The notes: generated by a model not told the origin, from the letters alone. A stretch of DNA of 18,899 bases from Actinomycetota bacterium (GCA_003242605.1 QGUZ01000077.1:1-18899), one strand, 5' to 3'. Positions 1 through 7,742 are shown, counted from the first letter of the stretch. Numbers and translations: made by a program.

Positions 1-339
1 CACGACGAGGCCGTGGTTCGGCCCGAGGTTCGTCATCGCGACCTCGAAGTCGCCGCCGCCGCTCTGGTAGGCGCGCACGTTCTGCCGGTTCGAGGCGACG
101 ACGGTGATCAGGACCAGGATGACGGCCCCGGCGATCCAGGGCGTGAAGTGGTACGCGGCGAACCCGGCCACGCCGAGCGTGATCAGGATCTCCTGGGGGG
201 CGTACGCGACCGACGAGAGCGCGTCGCTGGCGAAGACCGGAAGCGCCACCCGCTTGGGCAGCAGCTGTCCCGGCGCCCGCCCGCTGCGCAGCGCGGGACC
301 GAGCAGCAGGCGTTTCGCCAGATCCGTTGCCTTCGCCAC
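1..339 (-). CDS. KimA/YdaO-like APC-superfamily potassium transporter (N-terminal part, runs off the window)
   Basis: The first 113 codons of a membrane transporter are present; the rest lies beyond base 1. Translated from GTG at 339, the protein has a basic start, then the signature SSVAYAPQEIL around residues 44-54, a hydrophobic helix at about 73-87, and YQSGGGDFEVAMTNLG near residues 93-108. These match, from memory, the unwound first helix and the YPxGGGAYxVxxxNLG segment of Bacillus KimA (YdaO), a high-affinity K+/H+ symporter controlled by c-di-AMP. The gene diverges from two TrkA/RCK genes, and M. tuberculosis has the same arrangement (Rv2690c-ceoB-ceoC), which supports a potassium role. 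GTG 339 is the only plausible start before the in-frame stop at 376-378; no strong ribosome-binding site is visible. A different APC substrate cannot be excluded from this fragment. Confidence 0.8.
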   Translation of the reverse strand, partial: MAKATDLAKRLLLGPALRSGRAPGQLLPKRVALPVFASDALSSVAYAPQEILITLGVAGFAAYHFTPWIAGAVILVLITVVASNRQNVRAYQSGGGDFEVAMTNLGPNHGLVV

Positions 340-497
340 GTCTGCCGATGCTATCCGTGCCGCCGGGATCGAACGTCACCGGACACCTTGCCCGGGACAG
401 GCCATACTGACCTGATAGAGGTACTCAGGGACGGCACACAGATGGCCGGTTCCGCGGAAGACAGGACGACTGCCGCCTCACCGAACGGCGGGGGAAC
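340..497. promoter_or_regulatory. Divergent control region between the KimA-like gene and the trkA pair
   Basis: This 158-bp spacer must carry the promoters for both directions. It contains a perfect 10-bp palindrome TTCCGCGGAA at 450-459, about 40 bp before the first trkA start. A GGGGGA ribosome-binding site lies at 489-494. No convincing -35/-10 pair could be chosen. A c-di-AMP (ydaO) riboswitch was looked for and not seen. Confidence 0.4.
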
Positions 498-1160
498 ATG
501 CATATCGTGATCATGGGATGTGGCCGGGTCGGCTCCACCCTCGCCCATATCCTCGAGGACAACGGCCATTCGGTGGCCATCATCGACCGTGACCCCCAGG
601 CGTTCCGCCGCCTGCGCGCCGGGTTCCGCGGGCGCCGGGTGACCGGCATCGGGTTCGACCGCGACGTGCTCATCGAGGCCGGCATCGAGACCGCCGGGGC
701 GTTCATCGCGGTGAGCAGCGGCGACAACTCGAACGTGATCTCCGCCCGGGTGGCGCGGGAGACCTTCGGCGTGGAGAACGTGGTGGCGCGCATCTACGAC
801 CCGCGCCGGGCCGAGGTCTACCAGCGCCTCGGCATCCCCACGGTGGCCACCGTGCGGTGGACCGCGGACCAGATCCTGCGCCGCATCCTGCCGGAGGGGG
901 CCGAGCCGCTGTGGCGCGACCCCACCGGCGCCGTGATCCTCGCCGAGGTCGTCTACAACACCGCCTGGATCGGCACCACGATCCCGCGGATCGAGGAGGC
1001 GATCGGCGCCCGGGTCGCGTTCGTCAACCGGATGGGAGAGGCCCTGCTGCCGCGGCCCGACATGGTCCTGCAGGAGGGCGACATCCTGCACGTGATCGCG
1101 GCCGAACGCGACATGGACCGCATTCACAAGGTGCTCTCGAGCATCCCCGAGGAGGACTGA
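498..1160 (+). CDS. ceoB: TrkA-type K+ channel/transporter regulatory subunit (RCK), first of two
   Basis: A 220-aa cytosolic RCK protein. The N-terminal Rossmann fold shows the NAD(H)-binding GCGRVG motif at residues 7-12 and an acidic residue (D30) ending the second strand, as in KTN/TrkA-N domains. The C-terminal third, ending in a LQEGDILHVIAAERDMDRI-like stretch, is a TrkA-C (RCK_C) ligand-binding domain. Such subunits gate K+ transporters in response to nucleotides. ATG 498 has a good upstream GGGGGA site. The stop shares one base with the start of the next gene (TGATG at 1158-1162), so the pair is translationally coupled and probably forms a heteromer. The divergent KimA-like transporter is the obvious neighbour, but the actual membrane partner is not proven. 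The gene corresponds by position to M. tuberculosis ceoB. Confidence 0.93.
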   Translation: MHIVIMGCGRVGSTLAHILEDNGHSVAIIDRDPQAFRRLRAGFRGRRVTGIGFDRDVLIEAGIETAGAFIAVSSGDNSNVISARVARETFGVENVVARIYDPRRAEVYQRLGIPTVATVRWTADQILRRILPEGAEPLWRDPTGAVILAEVVYNTAWIGTTIPRIEEAIGARVAFVNRMGEALLPRPDMVLQEGDILHVIAAERDMDRIHKVLSSIPEED

Positions 1161-1819
1161 TGCGCGTCGCCATCGCCGGCGCGGGGGCCGTCGGCCGCTC
1201 CATCGCCGCCGAGCTCCTGCAGAACGGTCACCAGGTGTTGCTCATCGACGCCGACCCGAAGGCGATCAAGATCGACACCGTGCCGGAGGCGGAGTGGCTG
1301 CTCGCCGACGCCTGCGAGATCGCCTCGCTCGACGAGGCGGGCCTCGCCGACTGCCACGTGGTGGTCGCCGCGACCGGTGACGACAAGGTGAACCTGGTGG
1401 TCTCGCTGCTCGCCAAGACCGAGTACGGCGTGCCGCGGGTGGTCGCCCGCATCAACCACCCCAAGAACGAGTGGCTGTTCAACGAGTCGTGGGGCGTGGA
1501 CGTGGCGGTGTCCACCCCGCGGCTGCTCAGCGCGCTCGTCGAGGAGGCGGTGAGCGTCGGCGACCTGGTGCGGCTGATGACGTTCCGGCAGGGCCAGGCG
1601 AACCTCGTCGAGCTCACCCTGCCCGAGGACGCGCCGGTGGTCGGCCAGCGGGCCGGTGCGGTGCCGTGGCCGCCGGACTCGGCGCTCGTCGCGATCCTGC
1701 GCGAGGGCCGGGTGCTCGTGCCGTCCGCGAACGACCCCCTGGAGGCCGGAGACGAGCTGCTGTTCGTGGCGAACCAGGAGGTCGAGCACGAGCTCGCCCA
1801 GCTGCTGTCGCCGCGCTGA
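1160..1819 (+). CDS. ceoC: TrkA-type K+ regulatory subunit (RCK), second of two
   Basis: A 219-aa paralogue of the gene before it: Rossmann domain with GAGAVG at residues 7-12 and D30, then a C-terminal TrkA-C domain ending in DPLEAGDELLFVANQ. The start is set by the one-base overlap with the upstream stop and by GAGGAGGA just before ATG 1160. The reading frame stays open further upstream, but that part is only the shadow of the first gene. It probably assembles with the upstream subunit into a cytosolic gating ring that binds NAD(H), and possibly other nucleotides, and controls a K+ transporter. The gene corresponds by position to M. tuberculosis ceoC. It converges on the DUF3159 gene. Confidence 0.93.
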   Translation: MRVAIAGAGAVGRSIAAELLQNGHQVLLIDADPKAIKIDTVPEAEWLLADACEIASLDEAGLADCHVVVAATGDDKVNLVVSLLAKTEYGVPRVVARINHPKNEWLFNESWGVDVAVSTPRLLSALVEEAVSVGDLVRLMTFRQGQANLVELTLPEDAPVVGQRAGAVPWPPDSALVAILREGRVLVPSANDPLEAGDELLFVANQEVEHELAQLLSPR

Positions 1820-1854
1820 CGCCCGCCGCGCCGGCGTCCCGTCCGCGGCCGGAG

Positions 1855-1879
1855 GCCGGGCCCCGGCGCCTGCGGGGCC
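1855..1879. terminator. GC-rich hairpins between convergent ceoC and DUF3159 genes
   Basis: The 65-bp convergent spacer holds two overlapping, mutually exclusive stems: GCCGGG/CCCGGC at 1855-1867 and GGCCCC/GGGGCC at 1859-1879. There is no T-run, as is common for actinobacterial terminators. The position between two gene ends supports bidirectional termination, but GC-rich DNA forms such stems easily. Confidence 0.4.
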
Positions 1880-1884
1880 GCCGG

Positions 1885-2667
1885 TCAGGCGCCGTCCGGC
1901 CGCGTGATCGGGGTGCGGCCGCGGGCGAGCACCCACACCATCGCCGCGAACGCGGCGACCTGCAGCGGCCACCCGAGCACCACCTTGCTCACCCCGAGGA
2001 TGGCGACCTGGTCGGCGAGGTAGAGCGGCAGCTGCACGGCCACCCGCAGCGCGCACGGGGCGAGCAGCAGCCAGGTGAGCCGCGAGCAGAGCCGCACCAT
2101 GCCCGGGTCCTTGCGCCAGGCCGTCACCTCGCCGGTGATCGCGCCGACGAGGAAGCCCACCACCGGCCACCGGGTCACGATCGACAGCAGCATGCCCGCG
2201 GCGTACGCGGCGTTGTAGAGGATGCCGGGCAGGAACACGTCCTTGGCCTCGCCGGTGCGGGTGGCGAGGAACGCCCCGATGCCGATGCCGACGAGGCTGT
2301 TGAGCACGAACTGCGGGGTGGACCGCTGGATCAGGCGCACCACCAGCAGCAGCACGGCCGCGCCGATGCTGATCATGAGGCTGAGCCGGAGCTGCTCGGT
2401 GCTGATCCAGCTCAGCGTGAAGGCGATGGTGGGCACGGCGGCCTCGAGGATGCCCCGCCTGCCGCCGAGCGCCTTGGCGAGCTGGGCCCGCACGGCCGCC
2501 TCCACGGTGTCGTACGCGGCATCGTGCGCGGTGCCGGGCGCAGTGCCCTGCGCGGCCGTGCCGTACGCCGCGTCCTGCCGCGCGGCTCCCTGCGCTTCCG
2601 GGCGCGCCGGCGCCGCCGTGGGTTCGGCCGAGTCCATGCCGCCCGCCCTTTCCTGACCGTCGGTCAT
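1885..2667 (-). CDS. DUF3159-family integral membrane protein
   Basis: A 260-aa protein of unknown function found next to ceoBC in actinobacteria (the Rv2693c position). Residues 1-55 are a low-complexity Ala/Gly/Thr tail with imperfect repeats (AAYGTAAQGTAPGTAHDAAYD). From about residue 75 come several hydrophobic helices, with polar segments such as RSTPQFVLNSLVGIGIG and the TRWPVVGFLVGAITGE motif typical of DUF3159. ATG 2667 overlaps the OB-fold gene stop by four bases (ATGA), which suggests coupling. An internal ATG at 2637 has a better-looking ribosome-binding site (GGAAAGG nine bases upstream), so the low-complexity start may not be translated in full. No function is known; a transport or potassium-related role is only a guess from the neighbours. 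Confidence 0.85.
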   Translation of the reverse strand: MTDGQERAGGMDSAEPTAAPARPEAQGAARQDAAYGTAAQGTAPGTAHDAAYDTVEAAVRAQLAKALGGRRGILEAAVPTIAFTLSWISTEQLRLSLMISIGAAVLLLVVRLIQRSTPQFVLNSLVGIGIGAFLATRTGEAKDVFLPGILYNAAYAAGMLLSIVTRWPVVGFLVGAITGEVTAWRKDPGMVRLCSRLTWLLLAPCALRVAVQLPLYLADQVAILGVSKVVLGWPLQVAAFAAMVWVLARGRTPITRPDGA

Positions 2668-3077
2668 CGATCACCCATCGGTCGCAGTTCGTACCGGGGA
2701 TTGAACATCACCTTGCGGCCGTCCTGCACGCTCACCAGGCCCTCGGCCCGGACCACCCGGCCCGGCTCGATGCCGATGATCTTGCGGCGGCCCAGCCAGA
2801 CGAGATCGATCACGTCGGAGCCGTCGTACAGCTCCGCCTCCAGGGCGGGCGCTCCGCCTCTCGGCCGCAGGGTCACGGTGCGTAGCGTACCCACGACGCG
2901 GAACCTGCGCCGCTCGGCACACGCGGAGATCGGCGTGGCGTCCTCCGCTCCCAGGTCCTCGCGCAGCTGCTCGGCCTCGAGCTCGTCGAGCCCCGCGGTG
3001 AGCCGCCGCAGCAGGCCGCGCAGCCCGCCGGTCCTCGGCCGCTCGTCGGGTCGCCCCGCATGCGGCTCGGTCGCCAT
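2664..3077 (-). CDS. OB-fold nucleic-acid-binding domain protein
   Basis: A 137-aa cytosolic protein. Residues 1-55 are helical and charged (LRRLTAGLDELEAEQLREDL). Residues 58-132 form a small beta-barrel: a strand around RRFRVVGTLRTVTLRP, then ALEAELYDGSDVIDLVWLGR, then the GxxPGRVVRAEGLVSVQDGR turn, as in tRNA-anti-type OB folds of RecG and AsnRS. The nucleic-acid substrate is unknown. The gene sits between the DUF3710 gene (50 bp upstream) and the DUF3159 gene (4-bp overlap), in the same order as in mycobacteria and streptomycetes. ATG 3077 follows a GAGGGG site at about ten bases. Confidence 0.87.
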   Translation of the reverse strand: MATEPHAGRPDERPRTGGLRGLLRRLTAGLDELEAEQLREDLGAEDATPISACAERRRFRVVGTLRTVTLRPRGGAPALEAELYDGSDVIDLVWLGRRKIIGIEPGRVVRAEGLVSVQDGRKVMFNPRYELRPMGDR

Positions 3078-3127
3078 CGCTCACTCACCCCTCGGACGTA
3101 CCCGCTCGCCGACCAGGGTAGGCGAGG

Positions 3128-3808
3128 TCAGCGGGTCTCCGTCATCTCGGGGCCGCGGCGGAAGGGATCGAAGGCGGGACGCCCGGACTGGGCGGCGGCC
3201 TGCTGCTGCTCGATCGCCTGCCGCGCCTCGGGCGGCAGCCGCAGCTCGATCGGCTCCTTGGGCGGCATCGGCCCGTCGCCGCGCACCACGACGATGTCGC
3301 GGACCACGTCCTCCAGCGGCGCGGCGGCCTCGGGGTCGGTCGCGGCCTTGCCGCTGAACACCGCGCGCAGGAACCAGCGCGGCCCGTCGATGCCGCAGAA
3401 CCGCACCGGGTGCACGGCGTCACCCTGCTTGACCTTGGCGGCGAGCTCGACGCCGAAGGGGCCCTCGACCTCCTCGGCGGAGCCGCCGTTCGCGGCGAGC
3501 TCGCGCTTGAGCTCGGCGCGCACCTCGTCCCAGATGCCGGTGCTCTTCGGCGCGGCGAACGCGTGCACCTGCAGCGCGCTGCCGTCGACCAGGATCACCG
3601 CGCCGACGATCTGGTCCCCGGCGACGTTGAGCTGCACCTCGAACCCGGGCCCGATGGGGAGCTGCATGCCGCCGAGGTCGATGCGCTCCCGCTCCGGGTA
3701 GGGCTCGTCGGCGTCCCAGGGACCGTGCTCGCGCCGGGGCTCCGGCGTCTCCTCGACGGCCGGCGCCGCCGGCTCCGGCTCGCGACGGCGGCGGCGAAGT
3801 CGGAACAC
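3128..3808 (-). CDS. DUF3710 family protein
   Basis: About 226 aa, a conserved actinobacterial protein of unknown function that typically lies next to dut. It starts with a basic patch (FRLRRRRREPE), then an acidic Pro/Glu-rich stretch, then the conserved globular part: RIDLGGMQLPIGPGFEVQLN, VDGSALQVHAFAAPKSTGIWDEVRAEL, HPVRFCGIDGPRWFLRAVF and a C-terminal LRLPPEA segment. The frame is open to GTG 3847, but GTG 3808 was chosen because GGGAGA lies nine bases upstream and the family starts near the basic patch; GTG 3817 is the other option. No membrane segment is seen. It is followed by the OB-fold and DUF3159 genes. Confidence 0.85.
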   Translation of the reverse strand: MFRLRRRRREPEPAAPAVEETPEPRREHGPWDADEPYPERERIDLGGMQLPIGPGFEVQLNVAGDQIVGAVILVDGSALQVHAFAAPKSTGIWDEVRAELKRELAANGGSAEEVEGPFGVELAAKVKQGDAVHPVRFCGIDGPRWFLRAVFSGKAATDPEAAAPLEDVVRDIVVVRGDGPMPPKEPIELRLPPEARQAIEQQQAAAQSGRPAFDPFRRGPEMTETR

Positions 3809-3857
3809 TGCTCTCACTCTCCCGATCTGCTGTCCTCGTGGCGGCACCCGGCGACCT

Positions 3858-3876
3858 CCGGCGGCGGCGCCGCCGG
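3858..3876 (-). terminator. Perfect 8-bp stem-loop downstream of dut
   Basis: CCGGCGGC and GCCGCCGG form a perfect stem around a three-base loop. The hairpin lies 16 bp past the dut stop and about 50 bp before the DUF3710 start. It may end or attenuate the dut transcript before the DUF3710-OB-DUF3159 genes. No T-run follows. Confidence 0.45.
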
Positions 3877-3892
3877 CCCTCGCCCGCCGGGA

Positions 3893-4330
3893 CTACCGGC
3901 CCGTCGAGCCGAAGCCGTTCTCGCCTCGTGCCGAGCCCGGCAGGCGCTCCACCTCATGGAACCGTGCCCGCTCCACCCGCTGGATCACCAGCTGGGCGAT
4001 CCGGTCGCCGCGGCGCAGCCGTACCGTGTTCTTCGTGTCGGTGTTGATCAGGGTCACCTTGATCTCGCCCCGGTAGCCGGCGTCGATCGTGCCGGGGGCG
4101 TTGACGAGGGTGACCCCCAGCCGGGCGGCGAGGCCGGACCGCGGATGCACGAACGCGGCGTACCCGTCGGGCAGGGCGATCGCGATGCCGGTGGGCACGA
4201 CCGCGCGCTCGCCCGGCAGCAGCTCGACGTCCTCGCGCGCGTGGAGGTCCGCGCCGGCGTCGCCCGGATGGGCGTAGGCCGGCGGCGGCAGGTCCGGGTC
4301 GAGCCGCTGGATCAACACCTCGACGCTCAT
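3893..4330 (-). CDS. dut: dUTP diphosphatase (dUTPase)
   Basis: A 145-aa trimeric dUTPase that hydrolyses dUTP to dUMP and pyrophosphate, keeping uracil out of DNA and supplying dUMP for thymidylate synthesis. All five family motifs are present: DAGADLHA (residues 24-31), HPRSGLAAR (62-70), VNAPGTIDAGYRGE (76-89, with catalytic D83 and Y86), DRIAQLVIQRV (109-119) and the C-terminal ARGENGFGSTGR (134-145), whose Phe closes over the base. Length and motifs are complete, so it should be active. ATG 4330 has an ideal GGAGG six bases upstream. It is probably co-transcribed with the upstream AI-2E gene (40-bp gap) or uses its own promoter there. Confidence 0.98.
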   Translation of the reverse strand: MSVEVLIQRLDPDLPPPAYAHPGDAGADLHAREDVELLPGERAVVPTGIAIALPDGYAAFVHPRSGLAARLGVTLVNAPGTIDAGYRGEIKVTLINTDTKNTVRLRRGDRIAQLVIQRVERARFHEVERLPGSARGENGFGSTGR

Positions 4331-4370
4331 CGATCACCTCCGGCCGCGGTTCTCGTCACGAACGCAGACC

Positions 4371-5654
4371 TTACCGGCTGCGCGGCCGGGATACGTCCTC
4401 CGCGCCCTCCGGCTCGCCCGCGGAGTCCTCGTGGGAGTCGCCGTGCGGCGGGGCGGTCTCCCCGGCGGTGCCGCGGGGGCGCCCGGCCGCGGGCCGCTCA
4501 CCGCCGTCCTCGCCGGTCTCGTCCCCCGGCGGCCGCCGCGGCGGCTCCGGCGGCCCCTCCCCGGGACCGGCGCCGGGCGGCGGCGGGAGCGCGGCCTGCT
4601 CGCGGAACAGCTCGGGCAGCGCCCGGTAGAGCACGGCCGCGATCGGCACGGCGACCGCCGCCCCGGTGATCCCGGCGAGCACGCCGCCGACGGCGAGCAC
4701 GAGGATGATCGCGAGCGGGTGGAACTTCACCGCCCGGCCGACGATCAGCGGCTGCAGCACGTGGTTCTCGAGCTGCTGCTCCACGACGAGGATGCCGACG
4801 AACACCAGGGCGTAGATCGGCCCTTTCGCGCCGAGGGTGACGAGCGTGGCGAGACCCCCGGCGAAGAAGATGCCGACGATCGGGATGAAGCTCGCCAGGA
4901 AGATCAGCACGGCGAGCGGCGCCCACAGCGGCACGCCCATGCCGGCGAGCACGATGCCCATGATCACACCGTGCACCGCGGCGACGATCACGGTGCCCTG
5001 CACGTACTGCGAGAGCGTGCGCCACGCGGCGCGCCCGGCGCGGTCCACCCGCGGCTTGGCCGAGCCGAACGCCTTGAGGAACCACGACCAGATCCGCTCG
5101 CCGTCCTTGAGCAGGAAGAACGTGACGAACAGCACGAGCACGAGGCCGGCGAGCACCTCGACCGCGACGGCCGCCCCGGTCACCAGCGTCCCGGTGATCG
5201 CCGCGCGCTGCTCGTTGAGCTGCCGGGTCAGCTCGGCGACGATGTCGGCGAGCTGGGACTCGCGCAGCTCGAGCGGGCCGTGGATGAGCCAGTCCTGCAC
5301 GTCCCGCGCGGTGGTCTGGATCTGCTCGACCAGCCGCGGGAACTCCTCGTTGGCGCGCACCCCGACGATCCAGCCGGTGATGCCCAGCACGGCGAACGCG
5401 GTGAGCATGGTGAGCCAGGTCGCCGCCATCGAGTTCAGCCCGACCCGCCGCAGCCCGTCGGTGAGCGGGAACAGCAGGGCGGTGAGCAGCAGCGCGATCG
5501 CCACCGGCAGGGCGACGAACCGCAGGATCACCACGATCTGGGCGAAGAAGTAGACCACCACGCCGACCACGATCAGGCGCCAGCTCCACGCGGCCAGCGT
5601 GGCGAGCACCGGCGGCACGCTCGGCGCACGGCGGTTGTCGCTATCGGGGATCAC
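4371..5654 (-). CDS. AI-2E family transporter (PerM-like membrane protein)
   Basis: A 427-aa polytopic membrane protein. Paired helices at about 20-75 and one at 83-105 precede a soluble insert at about 105-165 (EEFPRLVEQIQTTARDVQDWL...). Further helices follow, including VTFFLLKDGERIWSWF, FIPIVGIFFAGG and VVEQQLENHVLQPLIVG, the last being the family signature. Family members have been linked to export of autoinducer-2 or other small molecules, or to Na+/H+ exchange, so the substrate is unknown. Residues from about 352 to the end are a hydrophilic Pro/Gly/Glu/Asp-rich tail, probably disordered. The start is GTG 5654; the ribosome-binding site is weak (AGG eight bases upstream). This gene is not in the dut neighbourhood of mycobacteria as I remember it. 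Confidence 0.88.
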   Translation of the reverse strand: MIPDSDNRRAPSVPPVLATLAAWSWRLIVVGVVVYFFAQIVVILRFVALPVAIALLLTALLFPLTDGLRRVGLNSMAATWLTMLTAFAVLGITGWIVGVRANEEFPRLVEQIQTTARDVQDWLIHGPLELRESQLADIVAELTRQLNEQRAAITGTLVTGAAVAVEVLAGLVLVLFVTFFLLKDGERIWSWFLKAFGSAKPRVDRAGRAAWRTLSQYVQGTVIVAAVHGVIMGIVLAGMGVPLWAPLAVLIFLASFIPIVGIFFAGGLATLVTLGAKGPIYALVFVGILVVEQQLENHVLQPLIVGRAVKFHPLAIILVLAVGGVLAGITGAAVAVPIAAVLYRALPELFREQAALPPPPGAGPGEGPPEPPRRPPGDETGEDGGERPAAGRPRGTAGETAPPHGDSHEDSAGEPEGAEDVSRPRSR

Positions 5655-5857
5655 ACGTCAAGCCTGTCACGCCGACGCCGCGGATGCGCGCACGAAACGA
5701 TCGGATCACCATCCCGCCGGCCAGGGCCCGCTCCTATCGGCGCCCGACTGGGAAAACCGGTACGGCGCACGCCCGCGCGGCGGTGTCACCGGCTTTGCGC
5801 GCCCCCGTCCGGGCCGCGGGGCAGTAGGGTTCGTCACCGGTGAGGAAAGGAGTGCGG
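5655..5857. promoter_or_regulatory. Divergent spacer between AI-2E and DUF4235 genes
   Basis: A 203-bp non-coding gap that must contain promoters for both directions. The only clear element is the strong GGAAAGGAG ribosome-binding site (5844-5852) for the DUF4235 gene. No reliable promoter hexamers or operators could be assigned. Confidence 0.35.
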
Positions 5858-6142
5858 ATGACGGAGAAATCCGACCGGCAGGACCTCGCCTGGCGCGTGA
5901 TCGGGGCCCTGATCGGGCTCGGCACCACGTTCGTGGCGCGCAAGGCGATCGAGTACGGCTGGGAGAAGGTGACCGGAAAAAAGCCGCCGGCCGACCTCGA
6001 CTCGCCGGAGATCGGCATGGCCGAGGCCATCGGGTACGCCGTCCTCATGGGCGTCGGCATGGAGGTGACGCGCATCGTCGCCACCCGTACCGCCGCCAAG
6101 CGGTGGCAGTCCTACAAGCGGAAGGCCGGCGGCTTGTCCTAA
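5858..6142 (+). CDS. DUF4235 family small membrane protein
   Basis: A 94-aa actinobacterial protein of unknown function. It has a hydrophobic segment (WRVIGALIGLGTTFVARKAIEYGWEKVTGKKPP) with the WxxxTGKKPP motif typical of DUF4235, a second hydrophobic segment (MAEAIGYAVLMGVGMEVTRIVATRTAAKRW) and a basic C-terminus. That predicts a two-helix membrane protein. The frame is open from GTG 5840, but ATG 5858 was chosen because GGAAAGGAG ends five bases before it. The gene stands alone on the plus strand between minus-strand genes and converges on otsA. Confidence 0.85.
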   Translation: MTEKSDRQDLAWRVIGALIGLGTTFVARKAIEYGWEKVTGKKPPADLDSPEIGMAEAIGYAVLMGVGMEVTRIVATRTAAKRWQSYKRKAGGLS

Positions 6143-6180
6143 CGGTCCAGTGAGTTATCCAGCAGGTGCGTCCGGGCGTG

Positions 6181-6217
6181 CGTCCCGGCGGTCAGCGGGG
6201 GAGCCTCCGCCGGACGG
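6181..6217. terminator. Bidirectional hairpin between DUF4235 and otsA ends
   Basis: CCGGCGG (6185-6191) pairs with CCGCCGG (6207-6213). The stem extends outward to CGTC/GACG with a single bulged base, and the loop can form a further small stem. It lies in the convergent gap right at the otsA stop, as expected for a shared terminator. Confidence 0.5.
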
Positions 6218-7603
6218 CTACCCCTCCAGGGCGGACAGGAAGTCGTTCGCCCACCGGTCGACGTTGTAGGTGGCGACCCGGCGCCGCATCGAGCGCATGC
6301 GGCGGGCCAGCTCGTCGGGCGTGGCGCGGGCGGCGGCGAGCATCGCCCGTTTGAGCCCCTCCACGTCGTACGGGTTCACCATGTAGGCCTGCCGCAGCTC
6401 GTCGGCGGCCCCGGCGAACTCGCTGAGCACGAGGGCGCCGCGCAGGTCGGGGCGGCAGGCCACGTACTCCTTGGCGACGAGGTTCATCCCGTCGCGCAGC
6501 GGGGTGACCACCATGACGTCGGCGGCGAGGTACAGCGCCGCGAGCTCCTCCTGGCTGTAGGACTGGTGCAGGTAGCAGATCGGGGGCTGGCCGAGTGAGC
6601 CGTGCTCGCCGTTGATCCGGCCGACCTGAAGCTCGATCTCGTCGCGCAGCAGCCGGTACTCCTCCACGCGCTCCCGCGAGGGAGTGGCGATCTGCACGAA
6701 CACCGCCTCGCCGGGGGCGAGCGACCCCTCGCTCAGCAGCTCGCCGAACGCCTTGAGGCGCTGTCCGATGCCCTTGGTGTAGTCGAGCCGGTCGACGCCG
6801 AGGAACACGTGGACCGGGTCGCCGAGCTCGGTCCGGATCTCCCGGGCGCGCTGGATCACGCTCGGCTTGCGGACGAGCTGGTCCATGGCGGCGAAGTCCA
6901 CCGAGATGGGGAACGCCTCGGTGCGCACGATCCGGCCGTCCACGTGGATCTCATGCCGGGTGTTCGGCTGGCCGAGCAGCCGGCGGACCAGCCGGATGAA
7001 GTTCGAGGTGCCGCCGGGCCGCTGGAAGCCGACGAGGTCGGCGCCGAGCAGGCCCTCGAGGATCTCCCGCCGCCACGGGAGCTGGAGGAACAGCTCCTCC
7101 GGCGGGAAGGGGATGTGGAGGAAGAAGCCGATCCGCAGGTCGGGGCGGAGCTTGCGGAGCATCGCCGGCACGAGCTGCAGGTGGTAGTCCTGCACCCAGA
7201 CGATGGCTCCGGGGGCCGCGGCGTCGGCCGCCGCCCGGGCGAAGCGGTCGTTGACGGCGCGGTAGGCGTCCCACAGCACCCGGGAGTAGATGGGCTTGGC
7301 GACGACGTCGTGGTAGAGCGGCCAGAGGGTGGCGTTGGAGAAGCCCTCGTAGTAGAGCTCCACCTCGGTGGACGAGAGCGGGATCGGAATCAGGTGCATG
7401 CCCTCGTGCTCGAAGGGCTTGAGCTCCTCGTCCGGGGCTCCGTGCCAGCCCAGCCACGCGCCGTCACGGCGCTGCATGACCGGCGCGATGGCCGTGACCA
7501 GGCCGCCGGGGCTCCGTCGCCACGACGCCTCGCCGTCGGGTCCGATGGTGCGGTCGACCGGTAGCCTGTTCGCTACGATCAGAAACGAGCTCGTGGCGTG
7601 CAC
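6218..7603 (-). CDS. otsA: Trehalose-6-phosphate synthase (GT20 family)
   Basis: A 461-aa cytosolic glycosyltransferase that joins UDP- or GDP-glucose to glucose-6-phosphate, giving trehalose-6-phosphate. The full GT20 pattern is present: NRLPVDR near the start, SPGGLVTAIAPVM, WLGWHG, WVQDYHLQLVPAMLR, IGFFLHIPFPPEELF, AFPISVDF, FLGVDRLDYTKGIGQRLKAF, TPLRDGMNLVAKEYVA and LVLSEFAGAADEL. Length is normal and the C-terminus carries no phosphatase domain. No otsB is in the window, so the phosphatase must be elsewhere. Trehalose protects against osmotic, heat and drying stress. GTG 7603 has GGGAGG four bases upstream. The leader is unusually AT-rich and carries inverted repeats, which suggests its own regulated promoter rather than simple read-through from the gene above. 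Confidence 0.97.
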   Translation of the reverse strand: MHATSSFLIVANRLPVDRTIGPDGEASWRRSPGGLVTAIAPVMQRRDGAWLGWHGAPDEELKPFEHEGMHLIPIPLSSTEVELYYEGFSNATLWPLYHDVVAKPIYSRVLWDAYRAVNDRFARAAADAAAPGAIVWVQDYHLQLVPAMLRKLRPDLRIGFFLHIPFPPEELFLQLPWRREILEGLLGADLVGFQRPGGTSNFIRLVRRLLGQPNTRHEIHVDGRIVRTEAFPISVDFAAMDQLVRKPSVIQRAREIRTELGDPVHVFLGVDRLDYTKGIGQRLKAFGELLSEGSLAPGEAVFVQIATPSRERVEEYRLLRDEIELQVGRINGEHGSLGQPPICYLHQSYSQEELAALYLAADVMVVTPLRDGMNLVAKEYVACRPDLRGALVLSEFAGAADELRQAYMVNPYDVEGLKRAMLAAARATPDELARRMRSMRRRVATYNVDRWANDFLSALEG

Positions 7604-7742
7604 TCGACCTCCCGGTGTGTTCGGTTTTGAACCACCATACGAAACCGGGCAGGCCTCCTCGTATCCGACCTTAGGTCATAGAGTTCTCACAAATTGGAAA
7701 TCGCATCTGTTGACGATTTACAGGAATATTTCGGTCAACCAA
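7604..7742 (-). promoter_or_regulatory. AT-rich, repeat-containing otsA leader
   Basis: This 139-bp spacer is clearly less GC-rich than its surroundings. It holds an odd palindrome GACCT-T-AGGTC at 7667-7677 and a nested pair of inverted repeats: AATTGG (7692-7697) with CCAATT (7739-7744), and inside it GTTGACGA (7709-7716) with TCGGTCAAC (7731-7739; one extra base). These look like operator or RNA-structure elements controlling otsA. Exact promoter hexamers could not be fixed. Confidence 0.5.

Noticed and set aside
340..497. c-di-AMP (ydaO) riboswitch in front of the KimA-like gene
   Set aside because: KimA genes often have one in Bacillus, but neither strand of this short spacer shows the conserved core sequences or room for the full fold.
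4431..5843. 470-codon plus-strand open frame opposite the AI-2E gene
   Set aside because: Shadow frame with an Asp/His/Arg-rich product; the minus strand encodes a clear membrane protein.
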